Shown here: piece by piece, positions 1-9,034 of the stretch
Numbering within the stretch: position 1 is the stretch's first letter
Layout: every line of letters begins with the position of its first letter
Origin: Leadbettera azotonutricia ZAS-9
Lineage (GTDB): Bacteria > Spirochaetota > Spirochaetia > Treponematales > Breznakiellaceae
NCBI RefSeq assembly: GCF_000214355.1
Contig: NC_015577.1
Location: forward strand, 496,001 to 560,000
DNA length: 64,000 nucleotides
Direction of reading: 5' to 3'
Notes under the pieces: generated by a model
Seen by the model: the letters and a program-made list of their open reading frames with translations, nothing else
What the model was told of the DNA's origin: nothing
Database searches by the model: none
Translations under genes and position numbers: made by a program

Positions 1-459
1 CCACACATTCTCCATAAAAAAACCTGTCCAATTGTTTGGCAGGGCTTCCTGAGTCCCGGGCTTCGCCCCGACCTTGGGGGGCTGCCAAATGTAATAATCA
101 CGGTAAGGGCTGTTGGGATTACGGCTTTTTTGGAACCATTCATGCTCGTCGGAAGTATGGTTTATCACCATATCCATAATGATCCTGATATCCCGCTTTC
201 CGGCTTCCGCAAAAAGCCTTTCCATATCGGCAAGGCTTCCGAATTTGGGATCGATGGAACAGTAGTCGCTGATATCATAGCCATTGTCGGCATCAGGGGA
301 TTTATACACCGGCGAAAGCCAGAGAATCCCAATGCCCAGATCCGCCAGCTCATCCAAACGGGAAATAATCCCTGGTATGTCGCCTATGCCATCGCCATTG
401 GAATCCTGAAAACTCCGTGGATAGATTTGATACGCTATGCGATCCTGCCACCACTTCAT
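1..459 (-). CDS. GH13 alpha-glucosidase / oligo-1,6-glucosidase, N-terminal part
   Basis: Partial gene: the first 153 codons are present and the reading frame is open to the window edge. The translation begins MKWWQDRIAYQIYPRSFQDS and contains NGDGIGD, WLSPVYKSP and the GH13 conserved region I as DMVINHTSDEH (DxxxNH). These are hallmarks of the GH13 alpha-amylase superfamily, oligo-1,6-glucosidase/alpha-glucosidase type, which hydrolyses alpha-glucosidic bonds in short cytosolic oligosaccharides. No signal peptide is seen. The ATG lies only 3 bases after the stop of the upstream MATE gene, so the two are probably cotranscribed. The catalytic Asp/Glu regions lie outside the window, so exact substrate (isomaltose, maltose, trehalose-6-phosphate, sucrose) cannot be decided. 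Confidence 0.88.
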   Translation of the reverse strand, partial: MKWWQDRIAYQIYPRSFQDSNGDGIGDIPGIISRLDELADLGIGILWLSPVYKSPDADNGYDISDYCSIDPKFGSLADMERLFAEAGKRDIRIIMDMVINHTSDEHEWFQKSRNPNSPYRDYYIWQPPKVGAKPGTQEALPNNWTGFFMENVW

Positions 460-462
460 GCT

Positions 463-1836
463 CTAAGACTCCGCCACAACAGGGGCATGCTTAATCACAT
501 TGACTTTCCACCTGCCGGTGAACAAATACACGATGATCACCAAGAGCACCCCGGCGCTTGCAACAGGGGCGCCGAGCCCTACACCCGCGAGGCCCCAGCC
601 CAGAGTGATGCCGAAGAAATAGCAAACCGGTACGCGCAGCAAAACTGCGGACAGCATACCGGTTATTAAGGTAAAGAGGGTATGGCCGCCGCCCATCAAA
701 AAACCGTTGATGCAGAACACAAAGGGGATAATTAAAAAATCAAATGCAAAAGTTCTAAGATAAGCAACGCCATCACGTATCATCTGCGGATCGCTGCCAA
801 AAATTTCCACTACAAAAGAAGGGAATATCTGCACAAAGGCAAAAAAGGCAAAGGTGATGCAGGCAGAAATGGCAGAGCCTATAAAACAGGCTTTGGCAGC
901 CCTGTCCGGTTTTCCTGCCCCAAAATTCTGGGCGCTCATGGCAGAGACCGATGCGCTCAAAGCCTGGGTGGGCATAAAGGCGAAACTGTTGAACTTGCCC
1001 ACAGCCCCCACCGCAGCCGATGCGCTCACCCCGCCCACGATGTTGATAATGGCAGTAAGGAACATGAACGAAACGCTGGTAACGCTGTTCTGTATGCAAG
1101 TGGGCAGCCCTATCTTAAAAATGAGCCGCAACTGATCCCCGTAAATATGAAAAGACTTGAGCTTGAAATCAAAATGAAAATCGTTCTTCACCATATAGCC
1201 TATGCAGAGGAAAACGCTTATTGCCTGTGAAATTACCGTTGCCAACGCCGCGCCGAATGCCGCCCAGCCGAAGACGCCCACAAAAACGAGGTCCAGTATC
1301 ACATTGGCAACGCAGGCTGCCAGCACAAAATAAAAGGGCTGCTTGGAATTCCCCATGCCCCGGAGTATTGCGCTCAGGGCGTTGTAACCAAAAATGAAGA
1401 TGATGCCCGCAAGAGTCACCGTGAGATAGCGGTCGCTTTCAACAAAGGATTCTTCCGGGGTGCGGATAAGGCGCAGTATGGGGCCTTTGAGCAAGAGCAT
1501 GACAACCGTAATCACCAGCGCCGCCATGGTAAGGAGGGTGATGATGGTGGCGGTTACGCGCCGCAGCGCCGCCCTGTTCCCCATGCCTATATACTGGCCA
1601 ATAAGCACCGTAGCGCCCATGGCAAAACCGATAACCGTATTGGTCAGGATAAAGGTCACCTGCCCCCCGATATTCACCCCCGAGAGGCTTTCGATACCAC
1701 AGAAGTTGCCTACAATCAGCATATCCGCCACATTGTAAAAGGACTGCACCAGGTTGCTGGCGAGGAAAGGGATGGCAAAAACCACCAATTTGTTCAGCAC
1801 CTTCCCTTCGGAGAGATTATTTTCAATTTTTGCCAT
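463..1836 (-). CDS. MATE family multidrug/Na+ antiporter
   Basis: 457 residues, rich in hydrophobic segments consistent with the 12-helix MATE fold (two MatE halves). The N-terminus (NKLVVFAIPFLASNLVQSFYNVADMLIVG) and the repeat-like segment near residue 250 (IGLPTCIQNSVTSVSFMFL) are typical of the family, which exports cationic drugs or metabolites using Na+ or H+ gradients. Length is normal. It is the promoter-proximal gene of a likely two-gene unit with the GH13 gene. A -10-like TACACT (minus strand, 1846-1851) lies 9 nt before the ATG and no clear Shine-Dalgarno sequence is visible. Substrate unknown. Confidence 0.9.
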   Translation of the reverse strand: MAKIENNLSEGKVLNKLVVFAIPFLASNLVQSFYNVADMLIVGNFCGIESLSGVNIGGQVTFILTNTVIGFAMGATVLIGQYIGMGNRAALRRVTATIITLLTMAALVITVVMLLLKGPILRLIRTPEESFVESDRYLTVTLAGIIFIFGYNALSAILRGMGNSKQPFYFVLAACVANVILDLVFVGVFGWAAFGAALATVISQAISVFLCIGYMVKNDFHFDFKLKSFHIYGDQLRLIFKIGLPTCIQNSVTSVSFMFLTAIINIVGGVSASAAVGAVGKFNSFAFMPTQALSASVSAMSAQNFGAGKPDRAAKACFIGSAISACITFAFFAFVQIFPSFVVEIFGSDPQMIRDGVAYLRTFAFDFLIIPFVFCINGFLMGGGHTLFTLITGMLSAVLLRVPVCYFFGITLGWGLAGVGLGAPVASAGVLLVIIVYLFTGRWKVNVIKHAPVVAES

Positions 1837-1888
1837 TGTGGTTCTAGTGTATCCATTCTTCAGGTTTTTTCATACAACACCTTGCGGC

Positions 1889-2200
1889 TCAGTCCTTCCC
1901 GGCTTTTTCAATCCTCTTAAAATCCTCATCGGAAATAACAGCAAGGCAGCCCTTGCCCCAGAAAGCTATATCATCAAGGGCGAGCCAGCGGCTTTTCTGG
2001 CCGTAGGTAAAGTCCAATATGGCATTGGCGCCTTTTGAACGAGCCTTGGAAGCGAGATTGTTTTTAACATCCCGCAAGGACTTAAGCTGGGCGCCTATTT
2101 TGAAACTCAGGTCGCAGCTGATGTGGGCGCCCCTTTCCGCGCCAGGGAAATCGCCCTCGACAAAAATTATGCCTTCGTAGATAACAGTATAAGCCATCAT
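1889..2200 (-). CDS. small hypothetical protein
   Basis: 103 residues with two possible starts (ATGATG). I do not recognise it with certainty. The C-terminal half (GANAILDFTYGQKS, then WGKGCLAVI) has the flavour of the small YbjQ/DUF74-like fold, in which a GANAV-type helix is followed by beta strands, but the match is weak. No signal peptide or membrane segment. It is separated from the MATE gene by about 50 bases on the same strand and from the insertion sequence by about 60 bases. Confidence 0.6.
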   Translation of the reverse strand: MMAYTVIYEGIIFVEGDFPGAERGAHISCDLSFKIGAQLKSLRDVKNNLASKARSKGANAILDFTYGQKSRWLALDDIAFWGKGCLAVISDEDFKRIEKAGKD

Positions 2201-2263
2201 TTCTGATATTACTGTATTTTATTGGACGTTTCAATATTGAAATTCCCATTTAACCCCCCGTAA

Positions 2264-2285
2264 TGCCTCAAAATAAAATCTAACC
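2264..2285 (+). repeat. IS left end, outer repeat
   Basis: TGCCTCAAAATAAAATCTAACC-type copy, same orientation as the inner left copy and inverted relative to both right-end copies. Confidence 0.85.
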
Positions 2286-2297
2286 GAAAGGAACGGC

Positions 2298-2320
2298 TGC
2301 CTCACAATAAAAATCTAACC
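2298..2320 (+). repeat. IS left end, inner repeat
   Basis: Second copy of the terminal motif, 12 bases inside the outer copy and just before the transposase stop codon (2325). Likely a transposase binding site. Confidence 0.82.
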
Positions 2321-2324
2321 GTGG

Positions 2325-3560
2325 CTAAACATCTTCAAGAGCCGAAGCAGCAAGGGACTTCTGGCTCTGAAGCTCGAAGAGAGCCATCAGTGCATGGTTG
2401 ACCAGGCGTTTCTGTTTGACCGGATTGAGACGGGCAGCCCTGCGTCGAAGCTCGTCCTTGAATGTATCAGGAAGGTCAGGGGATTCCAAGAGGCGCCTGT
2501 AGGGCGACTTGGGTTTGTCGTACACCTTCTTGACCCTGGCCCCTATCCGCTCCTTGGCGATTATTTTTTCTGAAGGGTAAAAATAGTTGAGCAGGGGACA
2601 GAGATGGCGGTAGACCTCGGCCAGGGCGTCTCTGGCCTGGAGGGTGTCATAGCGATAGTACCCCACGGTCCTGCGGACGGTCATGTCGTTTTTCTGCTCC
2701 ACGAAGCAGTTGTCGTTCTTGTGGTAGGAACGGCTGCGGGTGAACTGGACGCGGTGTTCGTCACACCATGCCTTGAGCTGGTAATTAATGAACTCCCCGC
2801 CGTTATCGCTGTCGATGCCCAAAAGGGGGAAGGGAAACTGGGAGGGGAAGAGAGACACCTCCTCTTTAACCCAGCGATGGGCCTTGTTGAGGAGGGCGCG
2901 GAGCTCCACCCAGCCTGAATAGACATCGGTGGCATTGAGGGTACAGCAGAACTCGCCTGAGGCGTTTCCGCCGTCATGAACCACCGTATCCAGCTCAAAA
3001 AAGCCCGGTTTCCTCTCATCCCAGGCATAAAAGACACGGATGGGGATCTGGTGCTTGAGGAGGCCACCGGGCCGTGTGGCGCTCCGTCCTTTTAATTCCA
3101 GCTTCTTCCGTTCAGGCTTGAGCTTCCGGTCGATGGTGGCGGGGCTTATGGCAAGCAGCTGCGCCTTTACCTCCTTGGTGATGCCAAACTCCTTGCAGGG
3201 ATTGAGGAAAGGCATCTGTTCCCGGAGGAAGGGGGAAAGCCTTTTCCCGCACATGTAATCAAAGAACTCCCAAATCAGTTTGAGGGCTTTTATCGTTGCC
3301 GCCTGGTAGACCGGCTTCCGCCCTCCCCCTGCTTTTCGTTTTTTAAACGCATCGGCCTTGAGCTTAACAACCCTTCCGGCCAGTCTGACCAGTTCCGTTC
3401 TCCCCCAATTCGCCAAAAGGTGCAGGGCGTATTTCCGGTTGTACCCTGTGTTCTGGACAAACTCGTCCAGGATAGCGGTCTTGCCCTTTTTCCCGGCTTT
3501 GCGATACCGCTTGCTGATTTCTCTGGCAAGCGCCTGTTTCTCTTTCATCGTTAACCCCAT
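2325..3560 (-). CDS. DDE integrase-core transposase (IS481/ISNCY-like)
   Basis: 411 residues. The N-terminal region (about 1-85) is basic and helix-turn-helix-like, including TGYNRKYALHLL. The central rve integrase core shows the DDE signature: D in FFELDTVVHDGG, D in LGIDSDNGGEFIN and E in DNCFVEQKN. This catalyses cut-and-paste or copy-paste movement of the surrounding element. Length and the DSDNGGEF...RSYHKNDN-FVEQKN motif resemble the ISNCY/ISDol1-type and IS481-type transposases; the exact ISfinder family is an inference. The start MGLTMKEKQ has an in-frame ATG four codons later (MKEKQ) that could also serve. No frameshift or stop interrupts the frame, so the element may still be active. 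Confidence 0.88.
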   Translation of the reverse strand: MGLTMKEKQALAREISKRYRKAGKKGKTAILDEFVQNTGYNRKYALHLLANWGRTELVRLAGRVVKLKADAFKKRKAGGGRKPVYQAATIKALKLIWEFFDYMCGKRLSPFLREQMPFLNPCKEFGITKEVKAQLLAISPATIDRKLKPERKKLELKGRSATRPGGLLKHQIPIRVFYAWDERKPGFFELDTVVHDGGNASGEFCCTLNATDVYSGWVELRALLNKAHRWVKEEVSLFPSQFPFPLLGIDSDNGGEFINYQLKAWCDEHRVQFTRSRSYHKNDNCFVEQKNDMTVRRTVGYYRYDTLQARDALAEVYRHLCPLLNYFYPSEKIIAKERIGARVKKVYDKPKSPYRRLLESPDLPDTFKDELRRRAARLNPVKQKRLVNHALMALFELQSQKSLAASALEDV

Positions 3561-3606
3561 TGAGCCCTCCGGTACCCTTGTTACCGGATATAGGCTACAT
3601 AATTTG

Positions 3607-3629
3607 GGTTAGAATTTTATTATGAGGCA
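3607..3629 (-). repeat. IS right end, inner repeat
   Basis: Inverted copy of the terminal motif (GGTTAGA...TGAGGCA) 46 bases upstream of the transposase start, so it may also overlap the transposase promoter. Confidence 0.82.
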
Positions 3630-3641
3630 TTCCCTGTTTTG

Positions 3642-3662
3642 GGTTAGATTATTTATGAGGCA
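3642..3662 (-). repeat. IS right end, outer repeat
   Basis: Inverted outer copy, 12 bases from the inner copy, ending 45 bases before the jetA start codon. Confidence 0.85.
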
Positions 3663-3672
3663 ACGCGCCCCC

Positions 3673-3701
3673 TTTACCCTAAGCTCTTTCCCCACTATTA
3701 T
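3673..3701 (+). promoter_or_regulatory. putative jetA promoter (TTTACC-17-TATTAT)
   Basis: -35-like TTTACC at 3673-3678 (4/6), a 17-nt spacer, and TATTAT at 3696-3701. It fits in the 45 bases between the IS end and jetA. The -10 ends 6 nt before the ATG and there is no Shine-Dalgarno sequence, so a leaderless transcript is likely if this promoter is used. Confidence 0.5.
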
Positions 3702-3707
3702 CAGTAT

Positions 3708-5207
3708 ATGCCCCTTGGTACCGGGGTCTTTGCCACCCTGCCTGAAAATTTCTTTTCCCCTCTGGCACGGGTAAATCGTGAACATTATGCTAATCTTCTG
3801 CTTATCTATTACCGCCTCTTTCAGGAAAATGCCCGGGGCATTGAACGCGAACAGGTAGTGCGTTCTTTTACGGATTATCTTGGCCTCCACCGGAATACCT
3901 TGGCGGACGAATCGCCGGATGCAGGGGATAATACTGATTCCCCGGACGAGGCTGTCCTGCCCGAGGCTGAGCTCCTGACGCCGGAGCTGGACTTCGAAAA
4001 CAGAGAAGAAAATAAAGAATCAACGGAACACCCGGCAAAGTCTCCGTTCCTGAATGACCGCGCCTTGGCAAGCCGTTTTCTCCGCAAGCTTATCAATGCG
4101 GGCTGGCTCGACGAAGAGATCCTGGCTGACTACACAAAAGTCATCAATATTACCCCCCATGGGCGGCCTTTTCTGGAGGCCCTTGCAAAGGTTGATGAAG
4201 GACTAAAAAACGAATACGAAAGCCACGTAGTCGCCATCTATTCCCTGCTTTGCACCGACGCGATTACCGATAACGGTCATTATGCGGTGCGGAACGCCTA
4301 TGTCCATACCCAGGCCCTCATTGATTCCCTTAAAGTGCTTTCCCAGAGCATTAAGGGATATTATGACAGGATTAGCACTGATGCTGCACAATTCGGCATT
4401 TCAGGCATACTCCGCCTGCAATACGATGAATATGCCCCTCAGATCCTTGACGCCGCTTACAAGCGTTTAAAAACCTCGGACAACCTTTCCCGCTACAGGC
4501 CGAAGATTCTCGAGCAGGTAGGGGATCTTCTGCGCAACAATGCCTGGCTGGATACAAGCGCCAGAAAGCTTGCGGTGATGAAGGCCCAAACCCAATTTGA
4601 ATGCAAAAGGCAGCTTGAGGATATGCTCAATGAAATTCGCGACACCCTTAATGCGGTGGACCCCCTGCTGCGCGAAATCGATCACCGGAACAGCCTTTAT
4701 TCGCGATCCAGCACTGAACGGATAAAAGTGCTGCTGGAGCCTGATTCCACCATTGCAGGGAAAATCGCGGCCCTGGTTAAGGAAATCCATGTCGGGAACA
4801 AAGGCCTTTATCACAGGCTGGCACACAGGCTTCACCGGATTAGGGCTTTTGCGCCGGAGTCCCTGTATAAAAGGCAGAAAAAAGAAGCCCCCGATTTTAT
4901 GCAAGCTGTAGCGCCTGCCGACAGGGCAGCCCTCGAAAGGGATAAAGAGCTTTTCATGAACAGGCTTCTTAATCAGCTCGGCATTAAGCGGATAAGCGCC
5001 TGGCTTGATGAGCATGGCGGGCAGGAGAGGCTTCTTTCTTCCAAAGATCTGGTATACGACGAGGCTTCCTTTGTCCGTTTTATCTATTCAGTGCTTTATG
5101 CTGATTCAAGGCAGACCTTCGATTATGGCATAGAAGACAAGCCTGAATATGAATCCATTGACGCCGCAGGGTACGGGGTGCCGGATCTTTTATTAAGGAA
5201 GAAATAA
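3708..5207 (+). CDS. jetA: Wadjet system protein JetA
   Basis: 499 residues. The N-terminus carries LPENFFSPLA (11-20) followed by NREHYANLLLIYYRLF, the signature I associate with the JetA/DUF5716 family. In Wadjet complexes JetA is the kleisin-like subunit bridging the SMC-like JetC heads, and the complex recognises and cleaves small circular DNA, blocking plasmid establishment. An acidic, low-complexity stretch at about residues 67-110 interrupts the winged-helix and helical parts and is probably a flexible linker. jetB follows after 9 bases, so this is the first gene of a tight jetABCD operon. No SD precedes the ATG, but the conserved motif begins at residue 11, so a much later start is unlikely. 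Assignment to a Wadjet type (type III favoured) is from memory of the family and not certain. Confidence 0.85.
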   Translation: MPLGTGVFATLPENFFSPLARVNREHYANLLLIYYRLFQENARGIEREQVVRSFTDYLGLHRNTLADESPDAGDNTDSPDEAVLPEAELLTPELDFENREENKESTEHPAKSPFLNDRALASRFLRKLINAGWLDEEILADYTKVINITPHGRPFLEALAKVDEGLKNEYESHVVAIYSLLCTDAITDNGHYAVRNAYVHTQALIDSLKVLSQSIKGYYDRISTDAAQFGISGILRLQYDEYAPQILDAAYKRLKTSDNLSRYRPKILEQVGDLLRNNAWLDTSARKLAVMKAQTQFECKRQLEDMLNEIRDTLNAVDPLLREIDHRNSLYSRSSTERIKVLLEPDSTIAGKIAALVKEIHVGNKGLYHRLAHRLHRIRAFAPESLYKRQKKEAPDFMQAVAPADRAALERDKELFMNRLLNQLGIKRISAWLDEHGGQERLLSSKDLVYDEASFVRFIYSVLYADSRQTFDYGIEDKPEYESIDAAGYGVPDLLLRKK

Positions 5208-5216
5208 GGAAAAAGG

Positions 5217-5825
5217 ATGTTACAGGATCTTCAGGGTTTGTCCCTTATCACCGAATTGACCGCCTCGGATTTTGATCTGTTTAAAACAGCAGTGCGCACG
5301 CTCCTGGCAAAAACATTCATAATCAGGGGCATAGAAAAAGAACGGGAACTTTATGATTTTGCCATACGCAACGCTTCGCTTTTTGACGCATGGTTTTCCT
5401 GCATGGACGCAAGCCTGGTACGGGACGAAAGCCTCGGGGTGGTAAGCTTCCGGGGAGGCGGCGATACCCGCCTGCGCCTGGGCCGGGAAGAAACTTGCGC
5501 CTTCCTCGTTGCCCGGCTTCTCTATGAAGAAAAGCGGGCGGAGCTTTTCCTCACCGCCTTTCCCACCGTGCGGATTGGCGATTTTGTTGACCGCTACAAT
5601 GCCATGGCTGACGAGAAGCTTAAAAAGACCCGCCAAAAAGAAATCTTCCGCCGCCTCCAGTCCTATAAAGTGATAGCCTTTGATGCTTCCGATTTCGCGG
5701 ACCCCGAGGGGACCATGATCCTCTACCCCAGTCTAGCCATGGGACTTGACAGGGACGGCATTGACGAGCTTATGGCGCAAATTGCGCAGGTAACGGCGGC
5801 GAAGAAAGAGGACAACCCATCATGA
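5217..5825 (+). CDS. jetB: Wadjet system protein JetB (DUF4194)
   Basis: 202 residues, predicted soluble and mainly helical/winged-helix. The segments LAKTFIIRG, LYDFAIRNASLFDAWF, RLRLGREETCAFLVARLLYEEKR and LQSYKVIAF match the general layout of DUF4194 (MukE-like) proteins, the KITE-type subunit that binds the kleisin JetA. The length is usual. It begins 9 bases after jetA, with AAAAAGGATG immediately upstream (weak RBS, very short spacing), and its stop overlaps the jetC start by ATGA, indicating translational coupling. Confidence 0.82.
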   Translation: MLQDLQGLSLITELTASDFDLFKTAVRTLLAKTFIIRGIEKERELYDFAIRNASLFDAWFSCMDASLVRDESLGVVSFRGGGDTRLRLGREETCAFLVARLLYEEKRAELFLTAFPTVRIGDFVDRYNAMADEKLKKTRQKEIFRRLQSYKVIAFDASDFADPEGTMILYPSLAMGLDRDGIDELMAQIAQVTAAKKEDNPS

Positions 5826-8800
5826 TTACCCTTGAACGCGTGCGCCTGGTGAATTGGCATAATTTTGATGATACCCTTATTGCCATAGGAAACCGCTGCC
5901 TTTTTGCAGGCGACAATGGTTCAGGCAAGACCACGATACTCGATGCCATTCAATATGCTATGGCAGCGGATCTTCGCAAGGCCAGGTTCAACGCTGCTGC
6001 AGGTGAGCGCAAGAGCGGCAGGGATCTTTTGGGCTATGTGCGCTGCAAAGTCGGCAGCGATACTACCGATTACATGCGGGGCGATACCGTAGCCCATGTA
6101 ATGCTGGAATTTTCCCGTACCGGTGGAGAAGTTTTATCCGCAGGGGTCTGTGTTGAAGCCTATACAGACGGGAATTGCAATGAACATTTTTGGATGGGGA
6201 GTTTGCCCATTGCTTCGTTAAAAGTGCGTACCGGCCAGGAGCAGCCCCTTAATTTCCGCCAGCTTAAGGACAGCTGGGCCGGCGCCGCCGCTCACGCAAA
6301 CAAAAAGATGGAAACCTTTGAATCGAAAAAACTTTACCTCAGGGAATTCACTGCGGCAATTGGAGTATGGCGGCGCAATATAGATTACAGTCCTTACCTC
6401 GAAGCCTTTACCAGATCCGTGAGTTTTACCCCCATGATCTCGGTGGATCGATTTGTTTGCGATTATATTCTGGAGGAAAAACCTGTCGAAATACAGGACA
6501 TGAAGAATAACCTTGAAAGTTATAAAGAAGCGGAGCGTGAAGCCAAAGGGGCGGTTCAGCGTATAGAAGTGCTTAAAAAAATCAGCGCAAAAGCCGCAGA
6601 ATGGCGCATGTACGAAGGACTCATCCTTAAACAGGAATATCTCATGCTCCGCATTCACCGGGACGAAGAACTTCAAAAAAACCAAAAGGAAGAACGCAAA
6701 CTTTCCGCAGCTGAAGAAAAACTGAAATCCCTGGAGCAAAAAATAGCCGGGCTTAATGAAAGTCGTTTTGAATGGGAAAATGAACTGCGGAAAACCGATG
6801 CCAGCTTGGCTGCCAATGATGCCCATATCCTTTACATGCAGATTGAAGATCGCATTAACAGGCTAAAAAAAGATCTTGAAATCGAAGAACCCAAGGCCGA
6901 ACGCTACCATACCTTAAAAACCCAATGCGAGGCCATGTTGGGCCGGAAATTGAGCGAAAACCCTGCGGAAGACAGCTCAAAGATCGAATCCGAAGAAAAT
7001 CAAGCCCGATCAGAAAAAGACGCCGCCCGCATACAAAAGGAAGAGGCCGCCCTCGCCCTGCGCGAAGCCTCAGCGGAACTGGCCGAACTTGAACGGGGAT
7101 TACTGCGGTATCCCGAAGCGCCGGCAAGCCTTAAAGCAGCACTCGAAAAAGAAGGTATAGCCGCCGCCATTCTTGCCGATATTGCCGATATTACAAACCC
7201 CGATTGGGTGGATGCGGTCGAAGGCTGGCTCAGCACCCGGCGTTTTGCCATTTTGGTAGATCCGAAGGATTTTCAAAAGGCTCTCGAAATTTACGACCGC
7301 CTTCCCCGTCACATATCAGGGGCTTTTCTTCCCAACCTCGAAAAAATGCGGGATGCGGTCGAAAGAAACCCGGCACAGAAAAATTCCCTCGCCTCCCTTG
7401 TGGAAACCGGATCAATCTATGCCCGGCATTACATCGATTTTGTCCTGGGCAATGTAATCTGCGCAGATATCAGGAGCTTGAAAAACTTCGGTTCGGCAGT
7501 AACCAGGGAATGCATGCGTTATTCCGGTTTTACCGCGTCGCGGATAGATCAAAATATCTATAGCCGCCATTATCTTGGCAAGGCAGCCCAAAGGGAACGC
7601 AAAGAATTCCTTATAGCAGAAAAACTGCGGCTTCAAAAAGTTCATGAAGAATCAACAGCAAAGGAACAAGAAGCTGCGCAAAAAGAAGAAGGCTTCCGCA
7701 GGGTAGGCCGCACCCTTATCGATTTAAGTTACCTTCTCCCCTCGGTGGCTGCCACGTTAAAAATGCGCAATGATTTGTCAGTGGCTGAAAATGAACTTTC
7801 GGCCATTGACACCAGGAGTTTCAAGGAACTCCAGGAAAAACGGGACAGCCTTGCAGAACGCATACGCGTAAGCGGTGAAGGATTGCAAAGCTGTTACAAA
7901 GAGCAGGGAAGCGAAAATCAAATCATTATCGACTGCCGTGCTTCAATGGAAAATATAAAAACCGCAATTGGGGATCGTGAACACGCAATAGGGCTTTTTG
8001 CCGAAAACCATCCCTTCGAAATAAGCGAATGCGAGGATTATGCGGAAAAACAGCTTAGCAAAGAAAATATTTACGACCTTTCGAGCAAATATGAATCGAA
8101 TTTAAAGGGATATCAAACAAGCGTCAAAAACCGCCGTGCCGAATATGCTGACCTTGTCCACAACTACGACAGGGATTTTCATACCTATCTCCCCATAGAC
8201 CCTGGGGAAAATGACGAGGCGGAAAAACTGTTAAAACGCCTCGAAACATCCGAGCTACCTGAATACCGCGAAAAGATAGAAAAAGCCAAACGGGATGCCG
8301 AAAAGGAATTCAAAGAGCATTTCATTTCCAATCTTAACGAGAACATAGAAATAGCGCGCGAAAGCTTTAAGGAGATAAACGAAATACTCCGCTCCCTTTC
8401 TTTTGGCCGCGACCAGTACCGCTTTGCCCTGGAAGAAAAAAGCGACCGCAAGGGGCAAATCGAAATTATCAAGAGAACCGCAGCCATCCCCACCATGGAC
8501 GACGGTCTCTTTTCCCAAATCAACGACCCCGAAGAATACAAAGCCGTGGAAATGCTTTTCGAAAAAATCCTCACCACCGACCTCGATTCCCCGGAAATGC
8601 GGAGCATCTGCGATTACCGCACCTACTTCCAGTACGATATCAAAATCCGCGCCACCGATACCATCGATCAAATCACCGGCAAGCCTATGGACAGCTCCCT
8701 CTCCAAAGTGATTCGTGAGAAATCGGGCGGCGAAACCCAGACTCCCTACTATGTCGCCATTGCCGCAAGCTTCTACCGCTTTTTCAAAGACCGCCCCGAA

Positions 8801-9034
8801 GAAACCATACGCCTCGTAATGTTTGACGAAGCCTTTAACCGCATGGACGACGAACGGATTATCAAAATACTCAATTTTTATAAAGACCTCAATATCCAGC
8901 TTATCAGCGCCGTACCTCCTGAAAAAATCGAAGCCATCGCCCCCCAGGTAGACCGCACGAACCTCGTTGTGCGCCACGGCTATTCTGCGCGGGTCTGGGA
9001 TTTCCACGGGGAAGCCGGGAAAGCAAAAGCATGA
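5822..9034 (+). CDS. jetC: Wadjet SMC-like ATPase JetC
   Basis: 1070 residues. The N-terminal Walker A is GDNGSGKTT (30-38) after the typical LVNWHNF start of SMC/MukB/SbcC-type ATPases. A long charged, coiled-coil-prone region follows (roughly 230-900), with a hinge-like middle around 430-560. The C-terminal head has the ABC signature KSGGETQ (about 967-973) and Walker B VMFDEAFNRMD (about 999-1009). JetC is the motor that loads on DNA and extrudes loops until JetD cuts. The gene overlaps both jetB and jetD by 4 bases (ATGA), so B-C-D stoichiometry is probably coupled in translation. All ATPase motifs look intact. Confidence 0.92.
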   Translation: MITLERVRLVNWHNFDDTLIAIGNRCLFAGDNGSGKTTILDAIQYAMAADLRKARFNAAAGERKSGRDLLGYVRCKVGSDTTDYMRGDTVAHVMLEFSRTGGEVLSAGVCVEAYTDGNCNEHFWMGSLPIASLKVRTGQEQPLNFRQLKDSWAGAAAHANKKMETFESKKLYLREFTAAIGVWRRNIDYSPYLEAFTRSVSFTPMISVDRFVCDYILEEKPVEIQDMKNNLESYKEAEREAKGAVQRIEVLKKISAKAAEWRMYEGLILKQEYLMLRIHRDEELQKNQKEERKLSAAEEKLKSLEQKIAGLNESRFEWENELRKTDASLAANDAHILYMQIEDRINRLKKDLEIEEPKAERYHTLKTQCEAMLGRKLSENPAEDSSKIESEENQARSEKDAARIQKEEAALALREASAELAELERGLLRYPEAPASLKAALEKEGIAAAILADIADITNPDWVDAVEGWLSTRRFAILVDPKDFQKALEIYDRLPRHISGAFLPNLEKMRDAVERNPAQKNSLASLVETGSIYARHYIDFVLGNVICADIRSLKNFGSAVTRECMRYSGFTASRIDQNIYSRHYLGKAAQRERKEFLIAEKLRLQKVHEESTAKEQEAAQKEEGFRRVGRTLIDLSYLLPSVAATLKMRNDLSVAENELSAIDTRSFKELQEKRDSLAERIRVSGEGLQSCYKEQGSENQIIIDCRASMENIKTAIGDREHAIGLFAENHPFEISECEDYAEKQLSKENIYDLSSKYESNLKGYQTSVKNRRAEYADLVHNYDRDFHTYLPIDPGENDEAEKLLKRLETSELPEYREKIEKAKRDAEKEFKEHFISNLNENIEIARESFKEINEILRSLSFGRDQYRFALEEKSDRKGQIEIIKRTAAIPTMDDGLFSQINDPEEYKAVEMLFEKILTTDLDSPEMRSICDYRTYFQYDIKIRATDTIDQITGKPMDSSLSKVIREKSGGETQTPYYVAIAASFYRFFKDRPEETIRLVMFDEAFNRMDDERIIKILNFYKDLNIQLISAVPPEKIEAIAPQVDRTNLVVRHGYSARVWDFHGEAGKAKA

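Larger units (their letters stand above)
2264..3662. mobile_element. insertion sequence, ~1.4 kb, with doubled terminal repeats
   Basis: An integrase-core transposase gene is framed by inverted repeats with consensus TGCCTCA-nAATAAAA-TCTAACC. Each end has two copies: left 2264-2285 and 2298-2320; right (inverted) 3607-3629 and 3642-3662. The copies are separated by exactly 12 bases at both ends. No obvious target-site duplication is seen in the immediate flanks (left ccccgtaa, right acgcgccc), so the exact outer boundary may be a few bases off. The element appears complete, with an intact transposase. It sits between a small unknown gene and jetA. Confidence 0.85.
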
